64,000 nucleotides of DNA, taken from the NCBI RefSeq assembly GCF_014645315.1, contig NZ_BMLQ01000002.1, forward strand, positions 124,001 to 188,000, in the 5' to 3' direction. Position 1 is the first letter of the stretch, and each line of letters opens with the position of its first letter. Under the pieces are notes generated by a model that saw only the letters and a program-made list of their open reading frames with translations, did not search any database and was not told the DNA's origin. The DNA comes from Citricoccus zhacaiensis (GTDB taxonomy: Bacteria > Actinomycetota > Actinomycetes > Actinomycetales > Micrococcaceae). The translations under genes and the position numbers were made by a program. This document shows, one piece after another, positions 15,623 through 25,862 of the stretch.

Positions 15623-18016
15623 ATGAGCGAGAGAGTGAAAAGCGCAGCCGCCGAGGACAGCGGGACTCGCCGGGTGGATCTGGAGATCACCGGCATGACG
15701 TGTGCCTCGTGCGTCGGGCGGGTGGAGCGCAAACTCGGCAAGCTCGAGGGTGTCACCGCCACGGTCAACCTGCCCTTGGAGGCCGCCGCCGTCACGGTCC
15801 CGTCCTCCGTCACCGACGAGGAGATCATCGCCGCCGTGGACCGGGCCGGCTACTCCGCCTCGATCCGCCACGCACCACATGAGCACACCTCCACCCCCGT
15901 CACGGGCTCTCGTCACCCTGCGCCCGGCCACGGCGAGGAGTCGGGCGACGGCGACCACGGCAATCACGGACCTGACGGTCACGAGGGACACGAAGACCAC
16001 CTGAACCACGGCCCCTCGGACGACGTGATCAAGCCTCGACTCATCGGGGCCGCCGTCCTCACCATCCCGCTGTTCCTGATCTCCATGGTGCCTGCCCTGC
16101 AGTTTCCCCACTGGGGCTGGGTGGCCCTCGCCCTGGCCACACCGGTGACCTTCTGGGCGGCCTGGCCGTTCCACACCGCCGCTTTCAAGGCCGCCCGCCA
16201 CGGATCCTCGACCATGGACACCCTCGTCTCGATCGGCGTGCTCGCCGCCTGGGGCTTCTCCACGGCCGAACTCCTGCTGGACCCGGCCATGACCGCCCAC
16301 GCTGGTGCCGCCATGGGCGGCGGTGGCATGGCCTCCATGGCCAGCATGGCCGATCACCAGCTGTACTTCGAGACCGCCGGCGTGGTCACCACCTTCCTGC
16401 TCCTCGGCCGCTGGTTGGAGGCGCGCGCCAAGAAGCGGGCCGGCCACGCCCTGAAGTCGCTGCTGGATCTCGGCGCCAAGACCGCCACGGTGTTGCGCGA
16501 CGGCGTGGAGGTCACCGTTCCGGCGGCCCAGCTGGTGCCCGGTGACGAGTTCGTGGTCCGCCCGGGTGAGAAGGTCGCCACGGACGGCTACGTGGTCTCC
16601 GGCCATTCCGCCGTGGACACCTCGCTGATCACCGGTGAATCGGTCCCCGAGGAGGTCGGCCCGGAGGACACCGTCACCGGTGCCACCGTCAACACCTCTG
16701 GACGGCTGCTGGTCCGCGCCACCCGGACCGGCTCGGACACCACGCTCGCCCAGATGGGCCGGCTCGTCTCCGATGCCCAGACGGGAAAGGCTCCGATCGC
16801 CCGGCTGGCGGACCGCATCTCCGCGGTCTTCGTGCCGATCGTGCTCGTGATCGCCGTCATCACCTTCGCCCTCTGGCTCCTCTTCTCGGGTGACCTGCAC
16901 GCGGCCTTCCGCGCCGCCGTCGCCGTCCTGGTCATCGCCTGCCCCTGCGCGCTGGGCCTGGCCACGCCCGTCGGCCTGCTGGCCGGCACCGGCCGCGCCT
17001 CACAGCTGGGCATCCTCATCCGCGGCCCGGAAGTCCTTGAGGACACGCGCACCGTGGACACGATCGTGCTGGACAAGACCGGTACCGTGACGGCCGGCGA
17101 CCTCGCCGTCACCTCCGTCACGCCCCTCAACGGCCACGACGCCGATCAGGTCCTGCGCCTGGCCGGAGCCGTCGAGTCGCACTCCGAGCACCCCATCGCC
17201 GCCGCGATCACCACGGCGGCCCGCGAAGCTGCTGCCTCCGCCGGCAGCACCGTCCCGGAGGTGACCGGCTTCGAGTCCGCCGCCGGCGGGGGCGTGCGCG
17301 GAACGGTCCAGTCCCACACCGTGGCGGCGGGGCGGTCCAGCTACATCTCCACCCAGGTGGACTCCGGTACCCTGACCGCCGCCGAGGAGCAGCAGCTCGC
17401 CGCCGCCGAGGCCGCAGGCGCCACCGCGATCTGGGTCTCCGTGGACGGCCGGGTCGCTGGGATCATCTCCCTGCAGGACACCATCAAGGAGTCGTCGGCT
17501 CCGGCGATCACCGAGTTCACGCGACTCGGACTGCGCCCCATCCTGCTGACCGGGGACAACGCGCAGGTCGCCACCCAGGTGGCGGCCGCCGTCGGGATCT
17601 CCGCGGAGGACGTGTTCGCCGGGGTACGCCCCGAAGACAAGGTGGCCAAGGTGATCGAGCTGCAGGAGGCCGGCCGCGTGGTGGCCATGGTGGGCGACGG
17701 CGTGAACGACGCCCCCGCCCTGGCCCAGGCCGACCTCGGGATCGCCATGGGATCCGGGACGGACGTGGCCCGTGAGGCCGCGGACATCACCGTGATGGGC
17801 TCCTCGCTGGGCCAGGTGGTGCAGTCGGTGCAGCTCAGCCGGAAGACGCTGGGCATCATCAAGTCGAACCTGTTCTGGGCCTTCGCCTACAACACGCTCG
17901 GCATCCCGGTGGCCGCCCTCGGCCTGCTCAACCCGATGCTGGCCGGCGCAGCGATGGCACTGAGCTCGGTGCTGGTGGTGGCCAACTCGCTGCGGCTGAC
18001 GCGGTTCGCGCGCTGA
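15623..18016 (+). CDS. copA: Copper-translocating P1B-type ATPase
   Basis: A 797-aa Cu+ exporter. One HMA domain (GMTCASC, C27 and C30) is followed by a His/Asp/Gly-rich stretch (about 88-140) that could buffer metal. Eight TM segments, the TGES actuator motif, the transport-site motif CPC (440-442), the phosphorylated D484 in DKTGT and GDGVNDAP in the hinge are all present. It pumps Cu(I) out using ATP. It is the last gene of csoR-copZ-copA and ends convergently with the MHS transporter at 18088. Confidence 0.96.
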   Translation: MSERVKSAAAEDSGTRRVDLEITGMTCASCVGRVERKLGKLEGVTATVNLPLEAAAVTVPSSVTDEEIIAAVDRAGYSASIRHAPHEHTSTPVTGSRHPAPGHGEESGDGDHGNHGPDGHEGHEDHLNHGPSDDVIKPRLIGAAVLTIPLFLISMVPALQFPHWGWVALALATPVTFWAAWPFHTAAFKAARHGSSTMDTLVSIGVLAAWGFSTAELLLDPAMTAHAGAAMGGGGMASMASMADHQLYFETAGVVTTFLLLGRWLEARAKKRAGHALKSLLDLGAKTATVLRDGVEVTVPAAQLVPGDEFVVRPGEKVATDGYVVSGHSAVDTSLITGESVPEEVGPEDTVTGATVNTSGRLLVRATRTGSDTTLAQMGRLVSDAQTGKAPIARLADRISAVFVPIVLVIAVITFALWLLFSGDLHAAFRAAVAVLVIACPCALGLATPVGLLAGTGRASQLGILIRGPEVLEDTRTVDTIVLDKTGTVTAGDLAVTSVTPLNGHDADQVLRLAGAVESHSEHPIAAAITTAAREAAASAGSTVPEVTGFESAAGGGVRGTVQSHTVAAGRSSYISTQVDSGTLTAAEEQQLAAAEAAGATAIWVSVDGRVAGIISLQDTIKESSAPAITEFTRLGLRPILLTGDNAQVATQVAAAVGISAEDVFAGVRPEDKVAKVIELQEAGRVVAMVGDGVNDAPALAQADLGIAMGSGTDVAREAADITVMGSSLGQVVQSVQLSRKTLGIIKSNLFWAFAYNTLGIPVAALGLLNPMLAGAAMALSSVLVVANSLRLTRFAR

Positions 18017-18087
18017 CAGCGGCGGTCAGGCGCTGAGCGCGCTCATCACCCGATGTCCGGCACCGAGCAACCGCCGCCCAGGCAACC

Positions 18088-19470
18088 CTAGTGCGAGGAC
18101 ATCTCGCGGGCTGCCGGCACGGGGCGCTGATCGAACACCGTGCACCCGACCTCCTGCTCGGCCTGGTTGTGGATGGAGAGGTCGATTCCGGAGCGGTCCC
18201 GGACGAGGGTCACGGCGATCAGCGCCACCACGCACATCCCGATGAGGTAGACGGCGATGGCCCCGGAGGATCCGGTGGCGTCCAGAAGGGCCTGGGCGAT
18301 CATGGGCGCGAACGCCCCGCCGAGGATGGCGCCGATCGCATAGGAGATGGACACCCCGGAGAACCGGATGGAGGCGGGGAAAAGCTCCGAGTAGAGGGCG
18401 GCCTGCGGCCCGTAGGTCAGCCCGGTGCCGATGCAGATGATCCCCAGGCCCAGGTAGAGGTTCGCCAGGCTGCCGGTGTCGATGAGCAGGAACAGGGGCC
18501 AGACCGACAGGATCAGCCAGACATAGCCGAGCTGATACGTCCGCTTCCGCCCGATGTAGTCCGAGAGGATTCCGGCCCCGAGGGTGGAGAGCAACCACAC
18601 CGCGGCGGCGAACGTCATGGCGATCAACACGTCGGTGTTGTCCAGCCCGATGTCGTCTGAGGTGGCGTAGGAGGGGATGAACCCGCCGGTGGACATGTAG
18701 CCCACCGAGTTGTTGCCCACGAAGATCAGCGAGGCCAGGAGCACCAGGTGCCAGTACTTGCGGAACAGCTCCACGATCGGGACACTCGTCTGCTCCTTCT
18801 TCTCGGCCATCTCCTTGAACACCGGGGACTCGTCCACGGCCATCCGGACGAAGTAGCCGACCCCGATCAGCACCACGGAGGCGATGAAGGGAATCCGCCA
18901 GCCCCACTCAAGGAACTGCTCCCCAGGGGAGATCACGCCGGTCATCAGGGCGGTCACCCCGGTGGCCAGCAACAGACCCAAGGGCACGCCGAGCTGGGGC
19001 ATGGAGCCTGCCAGCCCGCGGCGCTTCGCCGGGGCGTGTTCCACGGCCATCAGCGCCGCGCCACCCCACTCGCCCCCGGCGGAGACGCCCTGGAGCACGC
19101 GGAGCAGGATCAGCAGGATCGGGGCGATGACCCCGGCCGACTCATACGTGGGCAACAGGCCGATCAGGGTGGTGGCCCCGCCCATCATGATGAGCGTGAC
19201 CACCAGGATGACGCGGCGGCCCAGTTTGTCCCCGTAGTGGCCCGCCAGGAACGCCCCGAGCGGGCGGAACAGGAAGGAGATGCCCACCGACGCGAAGGAC
19301 AGCAGCAGGCCGATCGACTCCCCCGCCGGCTCGAAGAACAGCTGGGAGAAGACCAGGCCGGCCATCGTGGCGTAGATGAAGAAGTCATACCACTCCACGG
19401 TGGTGCCGACCAGGGTGGCGGCAGCGACGCGGCGTTGGTTGGCCCGGTCAGAGTGTCGGGTTTCAGTCAT
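18088..19470 (-). CDS. MFS transporter, MHS family, for an aromatic acid
   Basis: A 460-aa, 12-TM MHS protein with EWYDFFIY in TM1, GHYGDKLGRR in loop 2-3, RVLQGVSAGGEWGGA in TM4 and SDYIGRKRT in loop 8-9. It is the last gene of the homoprotocatechuate operon, 57 nt after the flavin hydroxylase, so hydroxyphenylacetate or hydroxybenzoate uptake is likely. Start ATG 19470 with CGAGG upstream. Confidence 0.87.
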   Translation of the reverse strand: MTETRHSDRANQRRVAAATLVGTTVEWYDFFIYATMAGLVFSQLFFEPAGESIGLLLSFASVGISFLFRPLGAFLAGHYGDKLGRRVILVVTLIMMGGATTLIGLLPTYESAGVIAPILLILLRVLQGVSAGGEWGGAALMAVEHAPAKRRGLAGSMPQLGVPLGLLLATGVTALMTGVISPGEQFLEWGWRIPFIASVVLIGVGYFVRMAVDESPVFKEMAEKKEQTSVPIVELFRKYWHLVLLASLIFVGNNSVGYMSTGGFIPSYATSDDIGLDNTDVLIAMTFAAAVWLLSTLGAGILSDYIGRKRTYQLGYVWLILSVWPLFLLIDTGSLANLYLGLGIICIGTGLTYGPQAALYSELFPASIRFSGVSISYAIGAILGGAFAPMIAQALLDATGSSGAIAVYLIGMCVVALIAVTLVRDRSGIDLSIHNQAEQEVGCTVFDQRPVPAAREMSSH

Positions 19471-19527
19471 GGGTACCTCGTTGGGTGGTGCTGAGAAGAT
19501 GTGCGTGGCTGCCGGGGCAGGCCGGGG

Positions 19528-21423
19528 TCACGGGGTGAAGATCGGCTCGAAGAAGTCCGTGAGCTCTTCCGTGGCGCTCAGCGGCAGCACGGCGGCCACG
19601 TACTGGTCCGGCCGGACCACCACGATCACGCCGTCGCGGCTCAGGCCGCGCGCCTCGAAGAAGTCGTCCTCCGGGTCCACGCCCCAGACCTTGTTGAGGT
19701 TGGAGACCTGGAACCGGCCGACCTGCGGACGGAAGATCGAGGGCGTCTTCATCAGCTCCACCTCCTCGTGGGGCTGCTGGTAGACCACCTGGACGTCGAA
19801 CAGCGCGTCCAGGTCACGGCCCGCGGGGGTGAAGCGACGGACCGGGGAGTCCTCGGAGTCCAGCCACTGGGCCCACGCCCGCAGCGCCGAGTCCTGCGCG
19901 GAGGACACCGCGGCGTCGGCGAAGGCATAGATCCGCCAGCGCCCGTCCGCCGTGTGCTGATGACCGAAGCGGTGCGGAGTCGTGTCGGAGACGCGCTTGG
20001 CCGGGTGCGCCTTGAAACGCTTGCCGAGCGGGAACCCGCTGGCCAGCGCCTGGTGGGAGGCATCCGCCACGAGCATTCCGGCCGGGTACTCCGTCATGAA
20101 GCCCGCCGGGAACTCCGCGGTCTTCTGGTAGAAGTCCTCCAGCGCGGTGGCGCTCTCCAGTTCCTCCGGCTTGGCGGCCATCATCGAGGACCACTCACGG
20201 TCGAAGTCGATGAGCTTCTGGGCCACCGGCTGTCGCTCGGCCGAGTAGGTGGACAGCAGCGATTCCGGGCTGAGCCCGGTCAGCACGTGGCCCAGCTTCC
20301 AGCCCAGGTTGAACGCGTCCTGGATGGAGACGTTCATGCCCTGACCGGCCTTCGCCGAGTGGGTGTGGCAGGCGTCGCCGGCGATGAACACGTGGGGGTG
20401 ACGCTGGCCGACGTCCTCGGCCAGGACGTCGTCGAACCGGTCGGTCACCCGGTGACCCACCTCGTAGACGCTCCACCACGCCACGTCCTTCACGTCCACC
20501 GTGTAGGGCGAGACGATCTGGTTGGCCTGGGCGATGATCGACTCAATCGGGGTCTTGCGCACGGCGCCGGCATCGTTCTGGTCCACCTCACCCAGGTCCA
20601 CGTACATCCGGAACAGGAAGCCGCCCTCGCGCGGGATGTGCAGGATCGAGCCGTGCTCGGACTGGATGGCGCACTTGGTGCGGATGTCCGGGAAGTCGGT
20701 CTCCGCGATGACGTCCATGACGCCCCAGGCGTGGTAGGACACGGCACCCACGTGCTGCGCGCCGATGTCCCGGCGGACCTTCGAGTGCGCTCCGTCTCCG
20801 CCGACGACGTACTTGGTGCGGATGGTCCGGGTCTCGCCCGGGTTCACGCCGCCGTCGGGCGTCTCACCGGTGCGCTTCAGCGTGACGGTCACCGGGTACT
20901 CGCCCTCGCCCATCTCAAGGGAGACGAACTCCCAGCCCCAGTAGGGCTCGGTGCGGGACGGCGCGTGACGGGCGAACCGGGCGAAGTAGTCCAGCACCCG
21001 GGCCTGGTTGACGATCAGGTGCGGGAACTCGCTGACCCCGGCCGGGTCGTCCACGGCCCGCGCGGTGCGGATGATGTGGCCGCTCTCCTGGGGGTCCGGC
21101 TTCCAGAAGTTCATCTCCGTCAGGTGGTACGCCTCCGCGACGATCTCCTCGGCGAACCCGAAGGCCTGGAACGTCTCGACGCTCCGGGCCTGGATGCCGT
21201 CGGCCTGGCCGATCGCCAGCCGCTGCGGGCGGCGGTCGACGAGGCAGGTCATGACCTCGGGGAAGCTGGCCAGCTGGGCGGTGGCGGTCATGCCGGCCGG
21301 TCCTGCGCCGACCACCAGGACGTCCATGGTCTCGGGCAGCTCGGGGGAACGGTCCACGCCCACGCCGGCGGCGGGCTGCACGCGCGGGTCCCCGGACACG
21401 TACCCGTTGTGGTGAAACAGCAT
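19528..21423 (-). CDS. FAD-dependent aromatic hydroxylase (3-hydroxybenzoate 4-monooxygenase / phenol hydroxylase type)
   Basis: A 631-aa group A flavoprotein hydroxylase. FAD motif GAGPAG is at 39-44, the DG motif reads GGDGAHSKVRRDIG, and the GD motif is AGDACHTHSAKAGQGMN. A C-terminal thioredoxin-like domain (about 450-631) is typical of the phenol hydroxylase/MobA subgroup, whose members are about 640 aa. The reaction is NAD(P)H- and O2-dependent ring hydroxylation. MobA makes protocatechuate, but every enzyme downstream in this operon is for homoprotocatechuate. The substrate may therefore be a hydroxyphenylacetate. AGGAG precedes ATG 21423. Confidence 0.85.
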   Translation of the reverse strand: MLFHHNGYVSGDPRVQPAAGVGVDRSPELPETMDVLVVGAGPAGMTATAQLASFPEVMTCLVDRRPQRLAIGQADGIQARSVETFQAFGFAEEIVAEAYHLTEMNFWKPDPQESGHIIRTARAVDDPAGVSEFPHLIVNQARVLDYFARFARHAPSRTEPYWGWEFVSLEMGEGEYPVTVTLKRTGETPDGGVNPGETRTIRTKYVVGGDGAHSKVRRDIGAQHVGAVSYHAWGVMDVIAETDFPDIRTKCAIQSEHGSILHIPREGGFLFRMYVDLGEVDQNDAGAVRKTPIESIIAQANQIVSPYTVDVKDVAWWSVYEVGHRVTDRFDDVLAEDVGQRHPHVFIAGDACHTHSAKAGQGMNVSIQDAFNLGWKLGHVLTGLSPESLLSTYSAERQPVAQKLIDFDREWSSMMAAKPEELESATALEDFYQKTAEFPAGFMTEYPAGMLVADASHQALASGFPLGKRFKAHPAKRVSDTTPHRFGHQHTADGRWRIYAFADAAVSSAQDSALRAWAQWLDSEDSPVRRFTPAGRDLDALFDVQVVYQQPHEEVELMKTPSIFRPQVGRFQVSNLNKVWGVDPEDDFFEARGLSRDGVIVVVRPDQYVAAVLPLSATEELTDFFEPIFTP

Positions 21424-21452
21424 GTGGTCTCCTCTACAGGTCTTCTAGCGTT

Positions 21453-22265
21453 CTATTCGGTGGTGCCGGTGGCACACCAGGTGTCGGCGAGGGCCTCGGT
21501 GGCGCGGGCCAACAGGGCGACGTCGGCCGCCACGTTGACGAAATCGGCGCCGGCGGCCAGGTAGTCCCGGGCCTGGTCCGGGGCGAAGGCGTTGACGCCG
21601 ACGAACCGGCCGGCCTCCCGGGCCTGCCCGATCACGGCCTTCACCGCGGCGACGACGTCCGGGTGGTTCTGCTGCCCGATCAGTCCCATGGAGGCGGCCA
21701 GGTCGGAGGGACCGACGAAGATCCCGTCCACTCCGTCCACGGCCGCGATCTGCCCGGCGGCGGCGACGGCGGCCGCGGACTCGATCTGCACCACCAGGGT
21801 CACCAGGTCCCCGGCACGGGCCAGGTAGTCCGGGACCCGGTTCCAGCGCGCCGAGCGCGCCAGGGCGGACCCGACCCCGCGCATCCCGCGCGGTGGGTAG
21901 TGCATCGCGCGGACGGCCCGCTCGGCGTCCTCGGCGCTGTCCACCATCGGGATGACGAGGGACTGCGCACCCAGGTCCAGGTACTGCTTGACCAGCACCG
22001 GGTCCAGGGCGGGCACCCGGACCACGGGGATGACCGGGTATCCGGCCATGGCCCGCAGCTGGGACTGGATGGTCTCCAGGCCCAACGGGGCGTGCTCGCC
22101 GTCGACCAACAGGAAGTCCATGCCTGCGGAGGCGCAGATCTCGGTGACGGACGGGTCGGCCGAGTTGATGAACATCCCGGCCGGGGCCCGGCCGTCCCGG
22201 TCGGCGCGCGCCTGCGCGCTGAACAGGTTCTTGAGGCTGGGCTGTGGTTCTAGGCGAATCGGCAT
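21453..22265 (-). CDS. hpaI: 4-hydroxy-2-oxoheptanedioate aldolase
   Basis: A 270-aa HpcH/HpaI class II aldolase. Seen are the metal/substrate motifs LVDGEHAPL, the RGMRGVG loop, QIES (metal Glu) and FVGPSDLAASMG (metal Asp). It cleaves 4-hydroxy-2-oxoheptanedioate to pyruvate and succinic semialdehyde, the last step of homoprotocatechuate breakdown. Its ATG (22265) lies inside the 3' end of hpaH, a 16-nt overlap, so the two are coupled. No succinate-semialdehyde dehydrogenase is in the cluster. Confidence 0.92.
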   Translation of the reverse strand: MPIRLEPQPSLKNLFSAQARADRDGRAPAGMFINSADPSVTEICASAGMDFLLVDGEHAPLGLETIQSQLRAMAGYPVIPVVRVPALDPVLVKQYLDLGAQSLVIPMVDSAEDAERAVRAMHYPPRGMRGVGSALARSARWNRVPDYLARAGDLVTLVVQIESAAAVAAAGQIAAVDGVDGIFVGPSDLAASMGLIGQQNHPDVVAAVKAVIGQAREAGRFVGVNAFAPDQARDYLAAGADFVNVAADVALLARATEALADTWCATGTTE

Positions 22266-23035
22266 GTCACGGTCCCCAGGTTCCCGTAGTCGGCGTAGAC
22301 GGTGTCCCCGGCATAGACCCACATGGGCCGGGTGAAGGAGCCGGCCAGGATGATCTCCCCGGCCTCCAGCACGTCCCCGTGCCCCGCGATCCGGTTCGCC
22401 AGCCAGTGCACCCCGTTGGCCGGGTGGTTGAGCACCCCGGCGGCCACGCCCGTCTCGATGATCTCCTGGTTGCGGGACAGCATCCCGGCCACCCAGCGCA
22501 GGTCCACGGCGTCGGGCGCCACCGGGCGGCCGCCGAACACCATGGCGCCCATCGCGGCGTTGTCACTGATGGTGTCGGTGATCGTGCGCCCCTCCATCTC
22601 GATCCGGGAGTCCAGCACCTCCAGCGCCGGCACCACATACTCCGTGGCGCGCAGGACGTCGAACAGCGTCACCCCCGGGCCAGCCAGGGTGTCCTTCAGC
22701 ACGAAGGCCAGCTCCATCTCGACCCTCGGATGCGTGTAACGGGACCACTCGAAGACGTGGCCGGACTCCATCACCATGTCGTCGAAGATCACCCCGTAGT
22801 CCGGTTCATCGATCCCGGTGGCGTCCTGCATGGCCTTGGAGGTCAGGCCGATCTTGTGGCCGACCTTCTTCCGGCCGGCATCGATCTGCCGCTGGGCCCA
22901 GATCCCCTGGACCGCGTAGGAGTCCTCGATCCCCATGTCCGGGTACCGCGCGGTGAGCAGGGGAACCGGCGTCCGGTCCTCACCGGCCCGGTGCAGCTCA
23001 TCGGCGATCGCCGTGTGCGTTGAGTGGTCAAGCAT
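22250..23035 (-). CDS. hpaH: 2-oxo-hept-4-ene-1,7-dioate hydratase
   Basis: A 261-aa HpaH/MhpD-family hydratase with the conserved [20 protein letters not shown] and EMELAFVL segments (metal-binding Glu pair). It adds water to 2-oxohept-4-ene-dioate to give the substrate of HpaI. ATG 23035 was chosen because the family begins here; the longer reading upstream overlaps hpaD and has no counterpart. Confidence 0.92.
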   Translation of the reverse strand: MLDHSTHTAIADELHRAGEDRTPVPLLTARYPDMGIEDSYAVQGIWAQRQIDAGRKKVGHKIGLTSKAMQDATGIDEPDYGVIFDDMVMESGHVFEWSRYTHPRVEMELAFVLKDTLAGPGVTLFDVLRATEYVVPALEVLDSRIEMEGRTITDTISDNAAMGAMVFGGRPVAPDAVDLRWVAGMLSRNQEIIETGVAAGVLNHPANGVHWLANRIAGHGDVLEAGEIILAGSFTRPMWVYAGDTVYADYGNLGTVTCRFA

Positions 23036-23054
23036 GTCCGTGCGTCCCCTGCCT

Positions 23055-24221
23055 CTACAGCTGGTGTCCGAGTTTGAAGCCCTTGGCGGCCTCGCCCTGG
23101 TAGGTGCCGGCGGCGTCGCCCTCACGGGTGTAGGAGAACCCGTCGGCACCGATCGTCACCGCCATCTCGCTGTTGTCGGTGCGCTCGATGACCGGCTGCG
23201 GGTTGCCGTCCAGGTCGAGCACGAGCGAGCCGTCGGTGTACCAGGACGGGACCACGGGGTTGCCCCACCAGTCACGACGCTGGTTGTCGTGCACGTCCCA
23301 CGTGACGACGGGGTTGTCCGGGTCGCCGGTGTAGTAGTCCTGCGTGTAGACCTCGACGCGGTGCCCGTCCGGGTCGCGCAGGTACAGGTAGAACGCGTTG
23401 CTGACGCCGTGGCGGCCGGGACCGCGTTCGATCGAGTCGGAACGGCGGAGTGCGCCGAGCTTGTCGCAGATCGCGAGGATGTTGTGCTTCTCGTGCGTCG
23501 CGAAGCACACGTGGTGCATGCGCGGGCCGTCGCCGCCGGTCATGGCGGTGTCGTGCACGGTGGGCTTGCGACGCATCCACGCGGCGTACACCGTGCCCTC
23601 GTCGTCCTGGATGTCCTCCGTGACGCGGAAGCCGAGGTCCTGCATGTACTTCACCGCGCGTGGCACGTCGGGCGTGATCTGGTTGAAGTGGTCCAGACGC
23701 ACGAGCTCACCCGGGATGTGCAGGTCGTAGCGCCACGACATGCGCTCGACGTGCTCGCTCTGGTGGAAGAACTCGTACGGGAAGCCCAGCGGGTCCTCCA
23801 CGCGGACGGAGTCGCCGATGCCCTTGGTGAAGCCCTCCTTGCGGCGCTCCACGCGGCAGCCGAGCTCCTCGTAGAACGCGACCGCCTTGTCCAGGTCCTC
23901 GGGTGCGCGCACCCGGTACGAGAACGCCCGCACCGCGGCCAGCTCGCCCTTGCGCAGGATGAGGTTGTGGTGGATGAACTCCTCTGTGGAGCGGAGGTAG
24001 ATGACCTCGTCGTCCTCCTCGGTGACGTACAGCCCGAGGATGTCGACGTAGAACTGGCGGGACGCCGCCAGGTCGGTCACGATGAGCTCCATGTAGGCGC
24101 AGCGCAGGATGTCCGGGGCCGGGGCCTGCGGGGTCGGGACGGGATTGTCGGAGACGATGGGGGCTTCCTGGGAGACGTAGAAGCCCGAGGACGTCATCGT
24201 CCGGTCGTCGAGGTGGGTCAT
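23055..24221 (-). CDS. hpaD: 3,4-dihydroxyphenylacetate (homoprotocatechuate) 2,3-dioxygenase
   Basis: A 388-aa type I extradiol dioxygenase with two vicinal-oxygen-chelate modules. The metal ligands H178, H237 and E290 are spaced 59 and 53 residues apart, exactly as His155-His214-Glu267 of the Brevibacterium fuscum enzyme. This is the subgroup that includes the manganese enzyme MndD of Arthrobacter, so Fe(II) or Mn(II) cannot be told apart by eye. It cleaves homoprotocatechuate to 5-carboxymethyl-2-hydroxymuconate semialdehyde. About 20 residues precede the usual N-terminus. Confidence 0.95.
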   Translation of the reverse strand: MTHLDDRTMTSSGFYVSQEAPIVSDNPVPTPQAPAPDILRCAYMELIVTDLAASRQFYVDILGLYVTEEDDEVIYLRSTEEFIHHNLILRKGELAAVRAFSYRVRAPEDLDKAVAFYEELGCRVERRKEGFTKGIGDSVRVEDPLGFPYEFFHQSEHVERMSWRYDLHIPGELVRLDHFNQITPDVPRAVKYMQDLGFRVTEDIQDDEGTVYAAWMRRKPTVHDTAMTGGDGPRMHHVCFATHEKHNILAICDKLGALRRSDSIERGPGRHGVSNAFYLYLRDPDGHRVEVYTQDYYTGDPDNPVVTWDVHDNQRRDWWGNPVVPSWYTDGSLVLDLDGNPQPVIERTDNSEMAVTIGADGFSYTREGDAAGTYQGEAAKGFKLGHQL

Positions 24222-24306
24222 GATGGTCCTTACTCTGTCGGGGAAGTCGGGGCGGACGGGGCAGCCTGGGTAGACAGCCCGTCGGGCGCGGAGCAGCCGG
24301 ATCCGG

Positions 24307-25845
24307 TCACGCCTGGAGGTCCTCGGCGGCCTGCTCCTGCCGGCCGAAGACGGGGTTGTGGACCTCGCCGAGGTTGATGTGCACGGCCTGCTGGTCGGTG
24401 TAGAAGTCGATCGAGCGGTAGCCGCCCTCGTGCCCCAGTCCGGAGGCCTTCACGCCGCCGAAGGGGGTGCGGAGGTCACGGACGTTGTTGGAGTTCAGCC
24501 AGACCATGCCCGCCTCGACGTTCTGGGCGAAGTTGTGGGAGCGCTTGAGGTCGTTCGTCCAGATGTATGCGGCCAGGCCGTACTTGGTGTTGTTGGCCAG
24601 TTCGAGGGCCTCCTCGTCCGTGTCGAACGGAGTGATGGCCACCACCGGGCCGAAGATCTCCTCCTGGAAGATCCGGGCGTCCGGGGACACGTCGGCGAAC
24701 ACGGTCGGCTGGATGAAGTTGCCCTCGGGGAACTCCTCTGGGCGCCCGCCGCCGGCGGTCAGCCGGGCCTCGGACTTGCCGATCTCCACATAGGACATGA
24801 CCTTCTCGAAGTGCTCGGGGTGGACCAGGGCGCCGACCTCGGTGGTCTCCTCGTGCGGCAGGCCGACCTTCACGCGCTTCGCCTGGGCCGAGTAGCGCTC
24901 CACGAACTCGTCGTAGATGCCCCGCTGGACCAGGATGCGGGAGCCAGCGGTGCAGCGTTCGCCGTTGAGGGAGAAGACACCGAAGACGGTGGCGTCGATC
25001 GCCGCGTCAAGGTCCGCGTCCTCGAAGACCACGGCCGGGGACTTGCCGCCGAGTTCCATGGAGAGGCCCTTGAGGTAGGGGGCCGCGTTGCCGAAGATGA
25101 TCTGCCCGGTGCGGGATTCGCCGGTGAAGGAGATCAGCGGCACGTCCGGGTGCTTGACCAGAGAGTCCCCGGCGAAGCCCTCCTCGCCATAGCCGTGGAC
25201 CATGTTGAACACACCGGCCGGCAGACCGGCCTCCTCGAAGATGCCCGGCCAGAGGGAGGCGGACAGCGGGGTGAACTCCGCCGGCTTGAGCACCACGGTG
25301 TTCCCGGTGGCGATGGCCGGGCCGAGCTTCCAGGACTCGAGCATGAACGGGGTGTTCCACGGGGTGATGAGCCCGGCCACGCCGATCGGCTTGCGGTTGA
25401 CGTAGTTCGCCTGGCGGCCGGGAACCTTGAAGGCATCGTCGTGCTGGGCCACGATCAGGTCCGCGAAGAAGCGGAAGTTCTCGGCAGCGCGACGGGCCTG
25501 GCCCAGGGCCTGGGAGATCGGCAGCCCGGTGTCGTAGCACTCCATCTCGGCCAGTTCCTGACCGCGGGTCTCCACGATGTCCGCGATCTTGTGCAGCACC
25601 CTGGAGCGCTCGCGCGGGAGCATGGTCGGCCACGGACCGTTCTCGAAGGCGTCCTTGGCGGCGGCCACGGCGGCATCGATGTCCGCGACCTTGCCGGAGG
25701 CGGCCTGCAGGTAGGGCTTGTTGGTGACCGGGTTCAGCACGTCGAACGTGTCCCCGTCGATGGAGTCGACGTGCTGTCCGCCGATGTAGTGCTGGATGGT
25801 CGAAGGCAGGTTCGCGGGAACGAAGTCGTTGCTCTGGGCAGTCAT
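24307..25845 (-). CDS. hpaE: 5-carboxymethyl-2-hydroxymuconate semialdehyde dehydrogenase
   Basis: A 512-aa aldehyde dehydrogenase with PWNTPFM (cofactor pocket), catalytic E in LELGGKSP and nucleophile C in NGERCTAGS. Position directly upstream of hpaD, with all other homoprotocatechuate enzymes around it, identifies the substrate as the ring-cleavage semialdehyde, oxidised with NAD+. ATG 25845 has AGAGGA 6 nt upstream; the longer reading upstream runs into the regulator gene. Confidence 0.93.
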   Translation of the reverse strand: MTAQSNDFVPANLPSTIQHYIGGQHVDSIDGDTFDVLNPVTNKPYLQAASGKVADIDAAVAAAKDAFENGPWPTMLPRERSRVLHKIADIVETRGQELAEMECYDTGLPISQALGQARRAAENFRFFADLIVAQHDDAFKVPGRQANYVNRKPIGVAGLITPWNTPFMLESWKLGPAIATGNTVVLKPAEFTPLSASLWPGIFEEAGLPAGVFNMVHGYGEEGFAGDSLVKHPDVPLISFTGESRTGQIIFGNAAPYLKGLSMELGGKSPAVVFEDADLDAAIDATVFGVFSLNGERCTAGSRILVQRGIYDEFVERYSAQAKRVKVGLPHEETTEVGALVHPEHFEKVMSYVEIGKSEARLTAGGGRPEEFPEGNFIQPTVFADVSPDARIFQEEIFGPVVAITPFDTDEEALELANNTKYGLAAYIWTNDLKRSHNFAQNVEAGMVWLNSNNVRDLRTPFGGVKASGLGHEGGYRSIDFYTDQQAVHINLGEVHNPVFGRQEQAAEDLQA

Positions 25846-25862
25846 GATGGTCCTCTCGGTCG

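Noticed and set aside
19501-21564. A 687-codon open frame on the plus strand opposite the flavin hydroxylase
   Set aside because: It is the mirror of a real gene in GC-rich DNA. The minus-strand product has all three flavoprotein motifs; the plus-strand product is a Gly/Val/His/Arg-rich sequence with no domain.
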